In this document: in pieces, positions 9,313 through 20,833 of the stretch
Position numbering within the stretch: the stretch's first letter is position 1
Layout of the letters: each line of letters opens with the position of its first letter
NCBI RefSeq assembly: GCF_025685645.1
Contig: NZ_JAGSYF010000006.1
Span: forward strand, 54,175-118,174
Source: Edaphobacter bradus
GTDB taxonomy: Bacteria; Acidobacteriota; Terriglobia; Terriglobales; Acidobacteriaceae
Direction: 5' to 3'
DNA length: 64,000 nucleotides
Translations under genes and position numbers: made by a program
The notes under the pieces: generated by a model
What the model was told of the DNA's origin: nothing
Database searches by the model: none
What the model saw: only the letters and a program-made list of their open reading frames with translations

Positions 9313-9657
9313 ATGAAACTAAAGATCAAGCGCGTGTACGATGAGCCCGCCGAGGACGACGGAACCCGAATTCTTGTTGACCGGCTCTGGCCACGAGGCC
9401 TCTCGAAAGAAAAGGCCCGCGTGGATCTGTGGCTCAAGGACGTTGCTCCAAGCAATGAACTTCGAAAGTGGTTTGCTCACGATCCAGCCAAATGGACTGA
9501 ATTCAAGAGCCGTTACCACGCCGAGCTTAAGCACAACGGCGGACCGTTAGCGACCTTGCAACAGGCCATAGCGGGAGGCACAGTCACACTGCTCTATGGC
9601 GCAAAGGACCAGCAGCACAACGAGGCCGTCGTCCTTCAGCATCTTCTGAGCCGCTAG
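9313..9657 (+). CDS. DUF488-family protein
   Basis: Protein of 114 aa matching the DUF488 family throughout: IKRVYDEPAEDDGTRILVDR, LWPRGLSKEKA, WLKDVAPSNELRKWFAHDP and the late VTLLYGAKDQQHNEAVVLQ. The family is common and of unknown biochemical function. It follows the cupin gene closely and is probably cotranscribed. Confidence 0.9.
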   Translation: MKLKIKRVYDEPAEDDGTRILVDRLWPRGLSKEKARVDLWLKDVAPSNELRKWFAHDPAKWTEFKSRYHAELKHNGGPLATLQQAIAGGTVTLLYGAKDQQHNEAVVLQHLLSR

Positions 9658-9732
9658 GCCATCCCCTTATCCATCCGAAAGAAAATCCTTATCTTCCTCG
9701 CCTGCCTGGCCCCATGAGGAGACAATCAACAC

Positions 9733-10530
9733 ATGACAAACCAATCTCCTGTACAGGCACCCGCCGGCCAGATATGGAACGCCCAGGCCTACGCCGCCAG
9801 CGGACGCTTCGTCGCCACCCTGGCCGCCGACGTCGTCGCGCTCCTCGCCCCCCAAGCCGGAGAGCGCATTCTCGACCTCGGTTGCGGAGACGGCGCCCTG
9901 ACAGAGCAGATCGCCGCGACAGGGGCTCTCGTTACCGGTGTCGACAACTCATCCGCCATGCTCGCCGCCGCTCGCGAGCGTCACCTCCACGTCGAGCAGT
10001 GCAGCATCGACGCGCTTCCCTTCCAGCAGGAGTTCGATGCTGTCTTCTCCAACGCCGCGCTTCACTGGCTTCCAGCTCCAAAGCATCCCGCCGCGCTCGC
10101 CTGCATTCACCGCGCGCTACTCCCCGGCGGCCGCTTCGTCGCCGAGATGGGCGGCCAGGGCAACATTGCCGCCATCCGCACCGCGCTACGGGCCGTTCTC
10201 GCGCCCTTCGCCATCGACGCCGAAGCCCACAGCGAATCCTTCTATCCTGCGCCGGCCGTCTACCGTCGCATGCTCGAGGCGGCCGGATTCACGGTTCAGT
10301 CCATCGACCTCATTCCGCGTCCCACGCCGCTCCCCGCAGGCCCCGATGGAGCCGACCCTATGGCCACCTGGCTCAACACCTTCCGTAACGGTGTCCTCGA
10401 CCGCCTTGCTCCCGCAGATCGAACCGCTGCCATCGAGCGGACCGTCAGCCTGCTCAAGCCCATCCTGTACGATAGAGACGGCAACTGGACAGCCGACTAC
10501 GTCCGTCTCCGCTTTCAGGCCACAAAATAA
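9733..10530 (+). CDS. Class I SAM-dependent methyltransferase
   Basis: Protein of 265 aa. Motif I is ILDLGCGDGALTEQIA (about 38-53), the acidic residue after strand 2 lies in VTGVDNSSAML, and FDAVFSNAALHWLPAPKHPA resembles motif IV of trans-aconitate methyltransferase-like enzymes, including the LHW tripeptide. A small-molecule O-methyltransferase role is likely; the substrate is not deducible. Cytoplasmic. Confidence 0.88.
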   Translation: MTNQSPVQAPAGQIWNAQAYAASGRFVATLAADVVALLAPQAGERILDLGCGDGALTEQIAATGALVTGVDNSSAMLAAARERHLHVEQCSIDALPFQQEFDAVFSNAALHWLPAPKHPAALACIHRALLPGGRFVAEMGGQGNIAAIRTALRAVLAPFAIDAEAHSESFYPAPAVYRRMLEAAGFTVQSIDLIPRPTPLPAGPDGADPMATWLNTFRNGVLDRLAPADRTAAIERTVSLLKPILYDRDGNWTADYVRLRFQATK

Positions 10531-10707
10531 ATGGCTCTTTTTAAGTTTTACAACCGCATGCAAACAAATGCGCATCACATGGGTCCTACTGGATAAGTGG
10601 AGAAAGGAGCGCGCTCTCGGAGCTATTTCTTTCTTTTTGAATCATGAATGCCTGGTGACAAATCTACTCATGGAGCGCGACTTCGTCTGCGGCTACTCTT
10701 TCTATCT

Positions 10708-11523
10708 ATGGAAAATTCTTTCTCAAGGTCTGTTCTGTACGCCACTCTGTTCGTTTGTTGTTCGCTCTTCTGTACTACGGGCCACGCGCAAACCACCCCG
10801 ACGTCTCTCCCCGACTCCCCCGATATCGTCGCGACGCTCAACGAGGATCCCCGCGGCTCCTCGTCATCCAGTCAAACATCGCAGCTTCAGACGAACAGCC
10901 AGGCCAGCTCAACCTCTGACCCACTGGCGGTCCAGCAGACCAAGCGCATCCTCTTCATCATCCCGAACTTCCGCGCCGTAAGCACATTCACCCAGCTACC
11001 GCCCCAAACAGTCAAGGAGAAGTTCGTCACCGCCAGCCAGGATTCCTTCGACTACTCAGGCATTATCTTCTCCGGCCTGCTTGCAGCCGAGGCGATGGCA
11101 ACCAATCAGTATCCCGAGTTCCGCCAGGGCGCCGCTGGCTATGGCCGCTACTTCTGGCACACCTTTGTCGACCAGACAAGCGAGAACTACTTTGTGGAGT
11201 TCATCGTGCCCGCGATTGCGCACGAAGACACCCGTTACTACACTCTGGGACGTGGCGGCTTTCTCAAGCGCGCCGGCTACTCCCTCAGCCGCGTCGTCAT
11301 CACCCGGAAAGACGACGGCACGCGGACGTTCAACGCGGGAGAAGTCATAGGTGCCGGAGCCGCTGCCGGTATCTCGAACCTTTACTACCCGTCAAAGGAG
11401 CGGACCTTCGGCAACACTGCTGGGAAATGGGGAACCAACGTCGGCCTGGATGCAGGCACCTTCCTCTTCAAGGAGTTTTGGCCCGACATCAATCGCACCG
11501 TCTTTCATTCCAAAGCCCGGTAA
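10708..11523 (+). CDS. Exported protein of unknown function
   Basis: The frame opens at 10648, but the ATG at 10708 gives a good signal peptide (MENSFSRSVLYATLFVCCSL, cleavage after GHAQ), so a 271-aa exported product is chosen. After a Ser/Thr-rich linker the body (about 75-270) reads KRILFIIPNFRAVSTFTQLP, then a Phe/Tyr/Gly-rich C-terminal part with glycine-rich helices (VIGAGAAAGISNLYYPS). I do not recognise a characterised family; it looks like a conserved envelope protein of this phylum (inference). It runs convergently into marR with no gap. Confidence 0.75.
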   Translation: MENSFSRSVLYATLFVCCSLFCTTGHAQTTPTSLPDSPDIVATLNEDPRGSSSSSQTSQLQTNSQASSTSDPLAVQQTKRILFIIPNFRAVSTFTQLPPQTVKEKFVTASQDSFDYSGIIFSGLLAAEAMATNQYPEFRQGAAGYGRYFWHTFVDQTSENYFVEFIVPAIAHEDTRYYTLGRGGFLKRAGYSLSRVVITRKDDGTRTFNAGEVIGAGAAAGISNLYYPSKERTFGNTAGKWGTNVGLDAGTFLFKEFWPDINRTVFHSKAR

Positions 11524-11994
11524 CTACTGCGCCCGCGAAGTATCCCCTCCGATATTCTTCAGACACTGCTCCAATAACGAATTCAACCTCTCAATATCGC
11601 TTTCTGAGATCCCCTTCCACACCTTCTGCAGAAGATCCTCCGCCGACGCCTCCGCAGAAGCCATCAGGCACTCTCCGGCGGGAGTGGCCCGCGCCGTCAC
11701 GATACGGTCGTTCACGGCATCTTTGCCGCGAACAATAAGCCCACGACTTTCCAGTTGCTTGATAAGTGCCTGCGCCGATTGCGGAGTCACATAACACTCT
11801 CGCGCGAGCTGCGCCCCGGAACTACCGGGCGAGGCTTGAATCGCGCGAAGCATCTGGAGTTGCGCTGTCGTCACGCCCTGCGGACGCAGAAGCTCATCCA
11901 TCTGGCCACGGAGGTGAATCAAGATCCGCTTCATCAGCAGGATCGTGTGCCTGGACTGCTGCCTTCTGTCCTGTCTTTTCTCGTTGTGTGCCAT
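11524..11994 (-). CDS. MarR-family transcriptional repressor
   Basis: Protein of 156 aa. The winged helix-turn-helix is centred on SSGAQLARECYVTPQSAQAL (about 68-87), followed by the wing KDAVNDRIVTARATPAGE. Divergently transcribed from the adjacent EmrB/QacA-type pump, with a long palindromic operator in the 41-bp gap. By family, it would repress both itself and the pump and release on binding a small aromatic or lipophilic compound. Confidence 0.93.
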   Translation of the reverse strand: MAHNEKRQDRRQQSRHTILLMKRILIHLRGQMDELLRPQGVTTAQLQMLRAIQASPGSSGAQLARECYVTPQSAQALIKQLESRGLIVRGKDAVNDRIVTARATPAGECLMASAEASAEDLLQKVWKGISESDIERLNSLLEQCLKNIGGDTSRAQ

Positions 11995-12000
11995 TTGAGA

Positions 12001-12037
12001 ATATCAGTCTCCTGATATTATATCAGGAGACTGATAT
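12001..12037. promoter_or_regulatory. MarR operator: 37-bp perfect palindrome made of four half-sites
   Basis: Two 17-bp arms (12001-12017 and 12021-12037) are perfect inverted repeats around TTA. Each arm is itself an inverted repeat of TATCAG and CTGATA around 4 bases, giving four regularly placed half-sites. The centre holds TATAAT on the minus strand (12022 to 12017), a good -10 for marR. The right arm supplies the pump's ribosome site (AGGAG, 6 bases before ATG) and runs into its start codon at 12036. Confidence 0.85.
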
Positions 12038-13646
12038 GGCAGCGACCGCAACAGCCCCCGCGTTTACACCACCGGCATGGAAGCCGCATCACAATCCATG
12101 GCTGGTCGCGCTGACCGTTACTCTCGCTACCTTCATGGAGGTCCTTGATACCTCCATCGCCAACGTTGCGCTTCCGCACATGGCAGGCACGCTCGGAGCC
12201 AGCCAGGAAGAAGCCACCTGGGTCCTCACCAGCTACCTCGTCTCGAGTGCCATCGTGCTGCCTATCTCCGGATGGCTCTCCAACCGATACGGCCGCAAGC
12301 GCTTCTACATGACCTGCGTCGCGCTGTTCACCGTTTGCTCCCTGCTATGCGGCATCGCGCAGACGCTTCCCATGCTCGTCTTCGCGAGAATCCTGCAGGG
12401 AGCCGGCGGCGGCGGCCTTGCCCCCAGCGAGCAGGCTATTCTCGCCGACACCTTCCCCATCGAAAAGCGCGGGCAGGCCTTCGCCCTCTACGGAATGGCT
12501 GTCGTCGTCGCGCCCGCCATCGGCCCAACGCTCGGCGGCTGGATCACGGACAACTTCAACTGGCACTGGATCTTCTTCATCAACCTTCCCGTCGGGCTGC
12601 TCTCGCTCTACCTGAGCAACCGCATGGTCGAAGATCCTCCACACCTCAAGCTGCGTAGAGAGCAGGCCAAACACGAGAAGATCGACTTCATGGGCCTGGG
12701 ACTCGTTGCCCTCGGCGTAGGTTGCCTCGAGTTCACCCTCGACAAGGGTCAGGAAAAGGATTGGTTTGGCGACCCGATGATCCGCCTTTTCGCAACTCTC
12801 GCCGTTGTCACCCTGATCGTCTTCGCGGTCTGGGAGTGGAACCACTCTGACCCCATCGTCGATCTGAAGCTCCTGAAGAACCGAAACTTCGGCACCGCCG
12901 TCTTCCTGCAACTCATCCTGGGAATGGTGCTCTTCGGCACCACCGTCCTCATCCCACAATACGTGCAGGTCCTCCTCGGCTACACCGCCGAGCGCGCCGG
13001 CATGGTCCTCTCTCCCGCCGGCTTCATGATGATGGTGATGATGTTCGTCGCTGGCCGAAGCCTGGGCAAGTTCGACCCCCGCATTATGGTCTGCCTCGGC
13101 TACATTGCCACGGCATGCGGCATCTACAACCTCACCCGGCTAGATCTCACGAGCAGCTTCGGAACAGTCACGTTCTGGCGCATGCTGCAGGTCATCGGAC
13201 TTCCCTTCATATTCATTCCCATCAGCACGCTCAACTACGTCGGAGTTCCGTCGAGCAAATCCAATCAGATCTCCAGCCTGTCCAATTTCGCCCGCAATCT
13301 AGGCGGCAGTGCAGGCACCGCTCTGCTGACGACCTACCTCGCGCGCTCCTCGCAGGTCTACCAGACAACCCTCGCGGCGCATGCTGTTCCTGGCAGTGTC
13401 CCGTATCGGCTCTACATGAACCGCATACGAGAGATGCTCATCAACGGTGGCATGTCCGCCGCCTCTGCATCGCAGATGGCCATCGGCCATGCCTACCAGG
13501 AGATGCTTCGTCAGGCATCCATGCTTAGCTATCAGAATGCCTTCTGCATCCTCTCTGTCGTCATTTTCTGCCTGACGCCTCTTCCCTTCATCATGCGTCT
13601 GCCCAGCAAGGGAGCAAAACCTGATCCCGAAGCGATGGGACACTAG
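12036..13646 (+). CDS. EmrB/QacA-type (DHA2) multidrug efflux transporter
   Basis: Protein of 536 aa from the ATG at 12036, chosen because AGGAG lies 6 bases upstream and the sequence matches the family from there; the longer frame runs through marR. Major facilitator of the 14-segment DHA2 branch: motif D1 LDTSIANVALPHMAGTLG, motif A GWLSNRYGRKRFYM, motif B ARILQGAGGGGLAPSEQA and motif C ALYGMAVVVAPAIGPTLGG. It would export toxic compounds by proton antiport at the inner membrane. No EmrA adaptor or TolC gene is adjacent. Regulated by the divergent MarR. Paralogous to the pump at 23818. Confidence 0.93.
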   Translation: MAATATAPAFTPPAWKPHHNPWLVALTVTLATFMEVLDTSIANVALPHMAGTLGASQEEATWVLTSYLVSSAIVLPISGWLSNRYGRKRFYMTCVALFTVCSLLCGIAQTLPMLVFARILQGAGGGGLAPSEQAILADTFPIEKRGQAFALYGMAVVVAPAIGPTLGGWITDNFNWHWIFFINLPVGLLSLYLSNRMVEDPPHLKLRREQAKHEKIDFMGLGLVALGVGCLEFTLDKGQEKDWFGDPMIRLFATLAVVTLIVFAVWEWNHSDPIVDLKLLKNRNFGTAVFLQLILGMVLFGTTVLIPQYVQVLLGYTAERAGMVLSPAGFMMMVMMFVAGRSLGKFDPRIMVCLGYIATACGIYNLTRLDLTSSFGTVTFWRMLQVIGLPFIFIPISTLNYVGVPSSKSNQISSLSNFARNLGGSAGTALLTTYLARSSQVYQTTLAAHAVPGSVPYRLYMNRIREMLINGGMSAASASQMAIGHAYQEMLRQASMLSYQNAFCILSVVIFCLTPLPFIMRLPSKGAKPDPEAMGH

Positions 13647-13679
13647 CATCCAGGCTCAAGTGCGCCCCGGCAAACCCGG

Positions 13680-15053
13680 TCACGCCGCCTCAGCAACACT
13701 CTTGCGCGCTTTGGCCCTGCCCCGGGAATATAGCAGCAAGCCGGAGCCAATCATCACCACCGTCCCCGCAACCAGCTTGCCCTCAAACAGCCACACATTG
13801 CTGACCTGTGACGTCGGCATCACGCTGCACACCAGGCAGAAGGCAGTTACCCCCAGGCCGGTGCCCGCGGCCGCTCTCCGCCCCGCCTTCCATGCGCTGA
13901 TGAAGATATAGACATACGGGAGAAAGCCACCAATCAGAGTCAGCGAAACAATCTCCTGGTATGCCACCCGCATCGTGTCGCCCAACTGCGCCAGCAGAAG
14001 GAGCACCGACGACACCACTCCCAGAGTCAACAGCGCTACATGTGGCGTGTGCCACCGTGAATGAACGCGCCCGAACGCATCAGGCAGTAGCCGATCGGTT
14101 CCTGCGGCAAACGGCATCCTCGAAACGGCGGTTCCTATCCCGCCAAACGCGCCGAACGCATGGGTAAGCACCAACAAGCCGATTACAGCGGAAATCCACG
14201 GCGCACCAAACACCCGCGAGACTGCCTCCCCACCACTGGCGATGCCGCTGATCTCGCTGATCGCCTCCGGCCTCAACAGAACCAGCATCGCCAGTGTAGC
14301 TGCCGCATAAAAGACCACGGCAAACGCTGTAGCCAGCCATATGGCAGGCTTCACCGTCCGCTCGGGCGAACGGATTTCGGCGCTCATCATTCCGAAATAC
14401 TCCGCCCCCGAAACTCCGTATGCAATCGCCGCCCAGAAGGTCGCCGTGCTCCAGTCCATCTTCGGAGCCAGATGAATCGGCGTAACGGAACCATGGCGGC
14501 TCCAGCTCACCGCGGCAGCCACGATCAGAATTGCTCCAAGCAGCGCGACCGCGATCGCTCCAAAGTTCTCCGTCCACTTGCCCGTCTTCAACCCAACGAG
14601 ATTGCTGCCAAGGGCAATCCAGATCGCTGCAAGCGATCCGCAGATGATAAACGCGCGGTTGTCGGCAAGGTGCGCATAGGCCGGGCCGAACGTGTAAGCA
14701 GTCGAGCTCAGGTAGAAGACCGCCGCTCCCGGAAACCAGAACGCCATCCCCACCCAGTACACCCAGAACGCGAGAAAGCCGTGCGCGGGCCCAAAGTCAT
14801 TCCGAGTCCAGGAGTACAGCCCCCCCGGCTCGGGATACTTCGTCATCAAGGCAGCGACCGCCACCGCGAGCGGAGCGCCGAGGAGCAAACCAGCCAGTAG
14901 CCACAACGTCACGCTTCCAGGCCCCGCATGCGCCGCAGCCGGAATCCATCGCGGCCCTGCGATGCAGACAATCCCGAACAGCGTCAGATCGCGAACACTG
15001 AGTTCGCGCCGCAGACCGCACCCTGAATCGATATCCTTGACGCTGGTCGCCAT
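13680..15053 (-). CDS. APC-superfamily amino acid permease
   Basis: Protein of 457 aa from the ATG at 15053 (MATSVKDIDSGCGLRREL); the longer frame to 15191 adds an unlikely N-terminus. About twelve membrane segments, with the first-helix signature LFGIVCIAGPRWIPAAAHAG and later YPEPGGLYSWTRNDFGP, typical of the APC family of glutamate/GABA- or basic-amino-acid-type exchangers. The substrate is unknown. It stands alone between the convergent pump gene and divergent secA. Confidence 0.87.
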   Translation of the reverse strand: MATSVKDIDSGCGLRRELSVRDLTLFGIVCIAGPRWIPAAAHAGPGSVTLWLLAGLLLGAPLAVAVAALMTKYPEPGGLYSWTRNDFGPAHGFLAFWVYWVGMAFWFPGAAVFYLSSTAYTFGPAYAHLADNRAFIICGSLAAIWIALGSNLVGLKTGKWTENFGAIAVALLGAILIVAAAVSWSRHGSVTPIHLAPKMDWSTATFWAAIAYGVSGAEYFGMMSAEIRSPERTVKPAIWLATAFAVVFYAAATLAMLVLLRPEAISEISGIASGGEAVSRVFGAPWISAVIGLLVLTHAFGAFGGIGTAVSRMPFAAGTDRLLPDAFGRVHSRWHTPHVALLTLGVVSSVLLLLAQLGDTMRVAYQEIVSLTLIGGFLPYVYIFISAWKAGRRAAAGTGLGVTAFCLVCSVMPTSQVSNVWLFEGKLVAGTVVMIGSGLLLYSRGRAKARKSVAEAA

Positions 15054-15278
15054 AGCTGAGCTTTCCCAGAGTGGCCACGACGGTATCACAAACCAATCGG
15101 ATAACCCAAGCGTTTTGTTCGCACTCTCCAGCCGGGAGCAACTTTGAAGCACTCTTCGCCCAGTGCGCGGCAAATCCGTTGTCTTACCCACTGCTCTTCA
15201 CACCCTCACCACACCATCGTGACGCAGACCGTTTACACTAGATAGTGAGTCGAATTGCGCCCACGAAGGACACCGGTT

Positions 15279-18278
<3,000 letters not shown>

Positions 18279-18297
18279 ACTCCCCTCGCTTCCACCG

Positions 18298-18325
18298 ATA
18301 ACGGCCGGCGCAAGCAGGCCGTTAT
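18298..18325. terminator. Hairpin between secA and the convergent lipoprotein gene
   Basis: Arms ATAACGGCC (18298-18306) and GGCCGTTAT (18317-18325) pair perfectly over 9 bp with a 10-nt loop. The right arm contains the TAA stop of the convergent gene. No good T-run, so termination strength is uncertain. Confidence 0.5.
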
Positions 18326-18870
18326 TGCTGCTCCAGGTCGTCCAGCAACAGCTTTGCCTTCGTTGCCAGCGTCTTGGCGCCTTCGATATCGCCTGAGGTC
18401 AATGCGTCCTGTGCCTGCTTCTGGAAGTTCTTTATCTTGCTGATCTGCGTCTTCTGAGCTTCGGCGGTCTGCGACGGCAGCCCGTTCAGCCGCTTCTCGA
18501 TCGCGGCGATCATCTCTGCGGCCTCCTGCTGCGATCTCGGGCTCGAGTCCCCACCCGTCGAGAGCGAGCCGATCGCCGATACCTCTTGCTGCGGCTCCGA
18601 CTCAGCCGGAGCCGCAGGAACTGGAACCGCAGCCACAATCTTCGGCCTCTTTCGTTCCCGTCGCGGGTGAGCCCCAGCCGCCGCAATAGGCATCGGTGGC
18701 AGCTTGACCTCAGGCGGCTCAATCATCGGCTGATTCTCCGGCCGCGGAACATCCGCCAGCTCTACCGGTGCAAGGATCTGGGGCAGCGGGGCTAGATGCG
18801 TCTTATGCCTGCAGCCGCTCAGGACACACGTCAATCCTGCACTCAGCAGTGTCACTCCCAGCCTTCGCAT
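18322..18870 (-). CDS. Small lipoprotein of unknown function, third gene of a two-component operon
   Basis: From the ATG at 18870 the 182-aa product starts with a lipoprotein signal (MRRLGVTLLSAG, lipobox LSGC, Cys about residue 20). The middle is Pro/Ala/Glu-rich; the last ~80 aa form charged helices (AAEMIAAIEKRLNGL, AQDALTSGDIEGAKTLATKAKLLLDDL) with a tetratricopeptide-like feel. A TTG at 18891 overlaps the kinase stop and is an alternative start. The position suggests an envelope accessory to the kinase (inference). Confidence 0.7.
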   Translation of the reverse strand: MRRLGVTLLSAGLTCVLSGCRHKTHLAPLPQILAPVELADVPRPENQPMIEPPEVKLPPMPIAAAGAHPRRERKRPKIVAAVPVPAAPAESEPQQEVSAIGSLSTGGDSSPRSQQEAAEMIAAIEKRLNGLPSQTAEAQKTQISKIKNFQKQAQDALTSGDIEGAKTLATKAKLLLDDLEQQ

Positions 18871-18887
18871 TCCGTAGCTCTGCCGAA

Positions 18888-20831
18888 TCAAACCCGCTCC
18901 CCCATTCCCTTCCTGTTGCCACCAGCATCAACGGCCTTGCGAACATCAGCCACCACCGCACCTGCCACGATCGGCAGCCGAACCGCAAATGTCGTTCCAC
19001 GATTCGGGGACTGCGGATCGGCATTCGACCGCACGTCCAAAGCTCCGCCGTGCAACTGCAGGATGCGGTAGGTCATTGCCAGGCCGATCCCGCTGCCCTT
19101 CGGCTTGGTTGTGAAGTACAACTCGAAGATACGCGGTAACACCTCGGTTGGTATACCCACTCCCTCGTCCTGCACCTCGGCCACGGCAAACTGGTGGTCG
19201 CGATACAACACAACCCGCATCGCACCTCCGTCCGGCATCGCCTGCATTCCATTCAACAGCAGGTTCAGCAGCGCCTGCCGGATCAGCTCTCCATCCACCC
19301 GCACCATCAGCGGCTCGGGCGGAGCCTCCACCGTCACGGTAACGCCGTTCTCCTGCATCTCCGCCGCCGTCAGCTCCATTACAGTTCCCATCACGTGACG
19401 CAGATCCTGCTCTCGCAGCTTCACCTCCATTGGGCGGGAGAAGTCGGCAAGAGTCTGCACAACCCGGTCGAGCCGCTGCATCTCGCCCGTCAGAATGTCC
19501 ACATGTCGCTGCGCTCCGTTAAAGGACTCGCTGCCCCCGGCCGCCAGCTTGCTACGCAGCAACTCAAGATGCACCACCATTGCGTTGATCGGGTTCTTTA
19601 CCTCATGCCCAACGCCAGCGGTCAGACGTCCAATCGCCGCCAGCCTGCGCGCGACTTCGAGCTCCTGCCCAATCTGCATCGCCGACTCCGTGTCCCGCAG
19701 CGTCAGCAATGTCCCCATATTGCTCCCGCCCATCCCATCGTCGATCCGATCGAGCGATATCTGCACCTGCCGGCCATCTTCGAGCGTCACGTTCTCGACA
19801 ATCGTCGCTTCACCACCTGCCACCGCATCGAGAACCGCCGCTCCCAGCGCCGTCTGCTTATCGAATATCTCCTCCAGTTGCCTGCCCACCAACACACCCT
19901 CTGGCCGGTTCAAAAAGTAGGCCACCGCATCGGAGACCATCACCGCCCGATGATCCGCGGTAAACAGCAGGATTCCATCCCGCAGCGTATCCAGCACCTG
20001 GTTCAGATTCGCCTGCAGCGCGGTATATCCCGCCTCCTTCGTTCGCATCTGCTCGCCCAGCAAGTCGATCGACCTCGCTGCCCGCACCATCGCGTCTCCG
20101 CTCCCCAGCATCCGATTGTCTGGAGCCGATGCTTCACCTGCCGGCATCGTCAGCATCTCAAGCTTTCTCGAGATCTCCTCAATGGGACGTAGCGCCAGGT
20201 TCGCCAGTAGCGCCGCGGCTATCATCGCTGCCAGGGCCGCGAGCAGAGCGAAGACCAGTGCGGCCTGAAGCCACGGTTCGTAGGAGTTCCGTAGAAAGGT
20301 CGACCGCGCCCCCACATGCACGATCAAAAACGTCTCATTATTCCTGTCCAGTGACTGCGACGTGTCCAGCACCTGCGGCTTGCCGAAGACCTGTCTTGCC
20401 TGGGCCGCAACGCTACCATAGCGCAGGGCTTCAAGATTCACCCTGCGGCCTGCTGGCTGGCCTATCTCATCCGGGTCCGTACTCACCAGCGTCACGCCGC
20501 GAGCGTCCGTCACGCTGACATCCTGCACGATCGGCGAGTAGCGCACGATCCCATTCATCACATCGGTCAGCGCCTCCGAATTCTGCAGGGCATCCTTGAC
20601 CGCAGCCTCCAGAGCCTCATCGCTCCGGTTGGATGGAGGATTCGCGCGCAGCCCCGTCTCCAGAGCCTGCCGCGTGATCAGCAGAACCTCCCGCGCCAGA
20701 ACGTCATTGGCAGCTGCCGTCTGTTCGATCCTCTGGCGCAGCAGCTCGCCCACGAAGAGCGCCGACAACACCAGCACGATCGCGAACGTCAGACCGGTCG
20801 CCGCCAGCACCAGCTTCGTCTTAAGGCGCAT
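18888..20831 (-). CDS. Membrane sensor histidine kinase (NtrB/ZraS-like)
   Basis: Protein of 647 aa. Layout: N-terminal membrane helix (about 8-28), periplasmic sensor region (about 30-190), second helix rich in Ala/Leu, HAMP-like linker (LRPIEEISRKLEML), PAS domain (about 270-380), dimerisation and phosphoacceptor domain with the H-box GVGHEVKNPINAM, and HATPase with DEGVGIPTEVLPRIFELYFT and GSGIGLAMTYRIL. It would phosphorylate the NtrC-type regulator whose gene ends 3 bases upstream. The signal is unknown. Confidence 0.94.
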   Translation of the reverse strand: MRLKTKLVLAATGLTFAIVLVLSALFVGELLRQRIEQTAAANDVLAREVLLITRQALETGLRANPPSNRSDEALEAAVKDALQNSEALTDVMNGIVRYSPIVQDVSVTDARGVTLVSTDPDEIGQPAGRRVNLEALRYGSVAAQARQVFGKPQVLDTSQSLDRNNETFLIVHVGARSTFLRNSYEPWLQAALVFALLAALAAMIAAALLANLALRPIEEISRKLEMLTMPAGEASAPDNRMLGSGDAMVRAARSIDLLGEQMRTKEAGYTALQANLNQVLDTLRDGILLFTADHRAVMVSDAVAYFLNRPEGVLVGRQLEEIFDKQTALGAAVLDAVAGGEATIVENVTLEDGRQVQISLDRIDDGMGGSNMGTLLTLRDTESAMQIGQELEVARRLAAIGRLTAGVGHEVKNPINAMVVHLELLRSKLAAGGSESFNGAQRHVDILTGEMQRLDRVVQTLADFSRPMEVKLREQDLRHVMGTVMELTAAEMQENGVTVTVEAPPEPLMVRVDGELIRQALLNLLLNGMQAMPDGGAMRVVLYRDHQFAVAEVQDEGVGIPTEVLPRIFELYFTTKPKGSGIGLAMTYRILQLHGGALDVRSNADPQSPNRGTTFAVRLPIVAGAVVADVRKAVDAGGNRKGMGERV

Positions 20832-20833
20832 CG

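Noticed and set aside
11766..12035. N-terminal extension of the MarR-controlled pump
   Set aside because: It is antisense to marR; the operator supplies a good ribosome site for the ATG at 12036.
15255..15278. TTG at 15255 as the secA start
   Set aside because: The TTG at 15279 has a better-placed GAAGGA and gives the usual SecA N-terminus.
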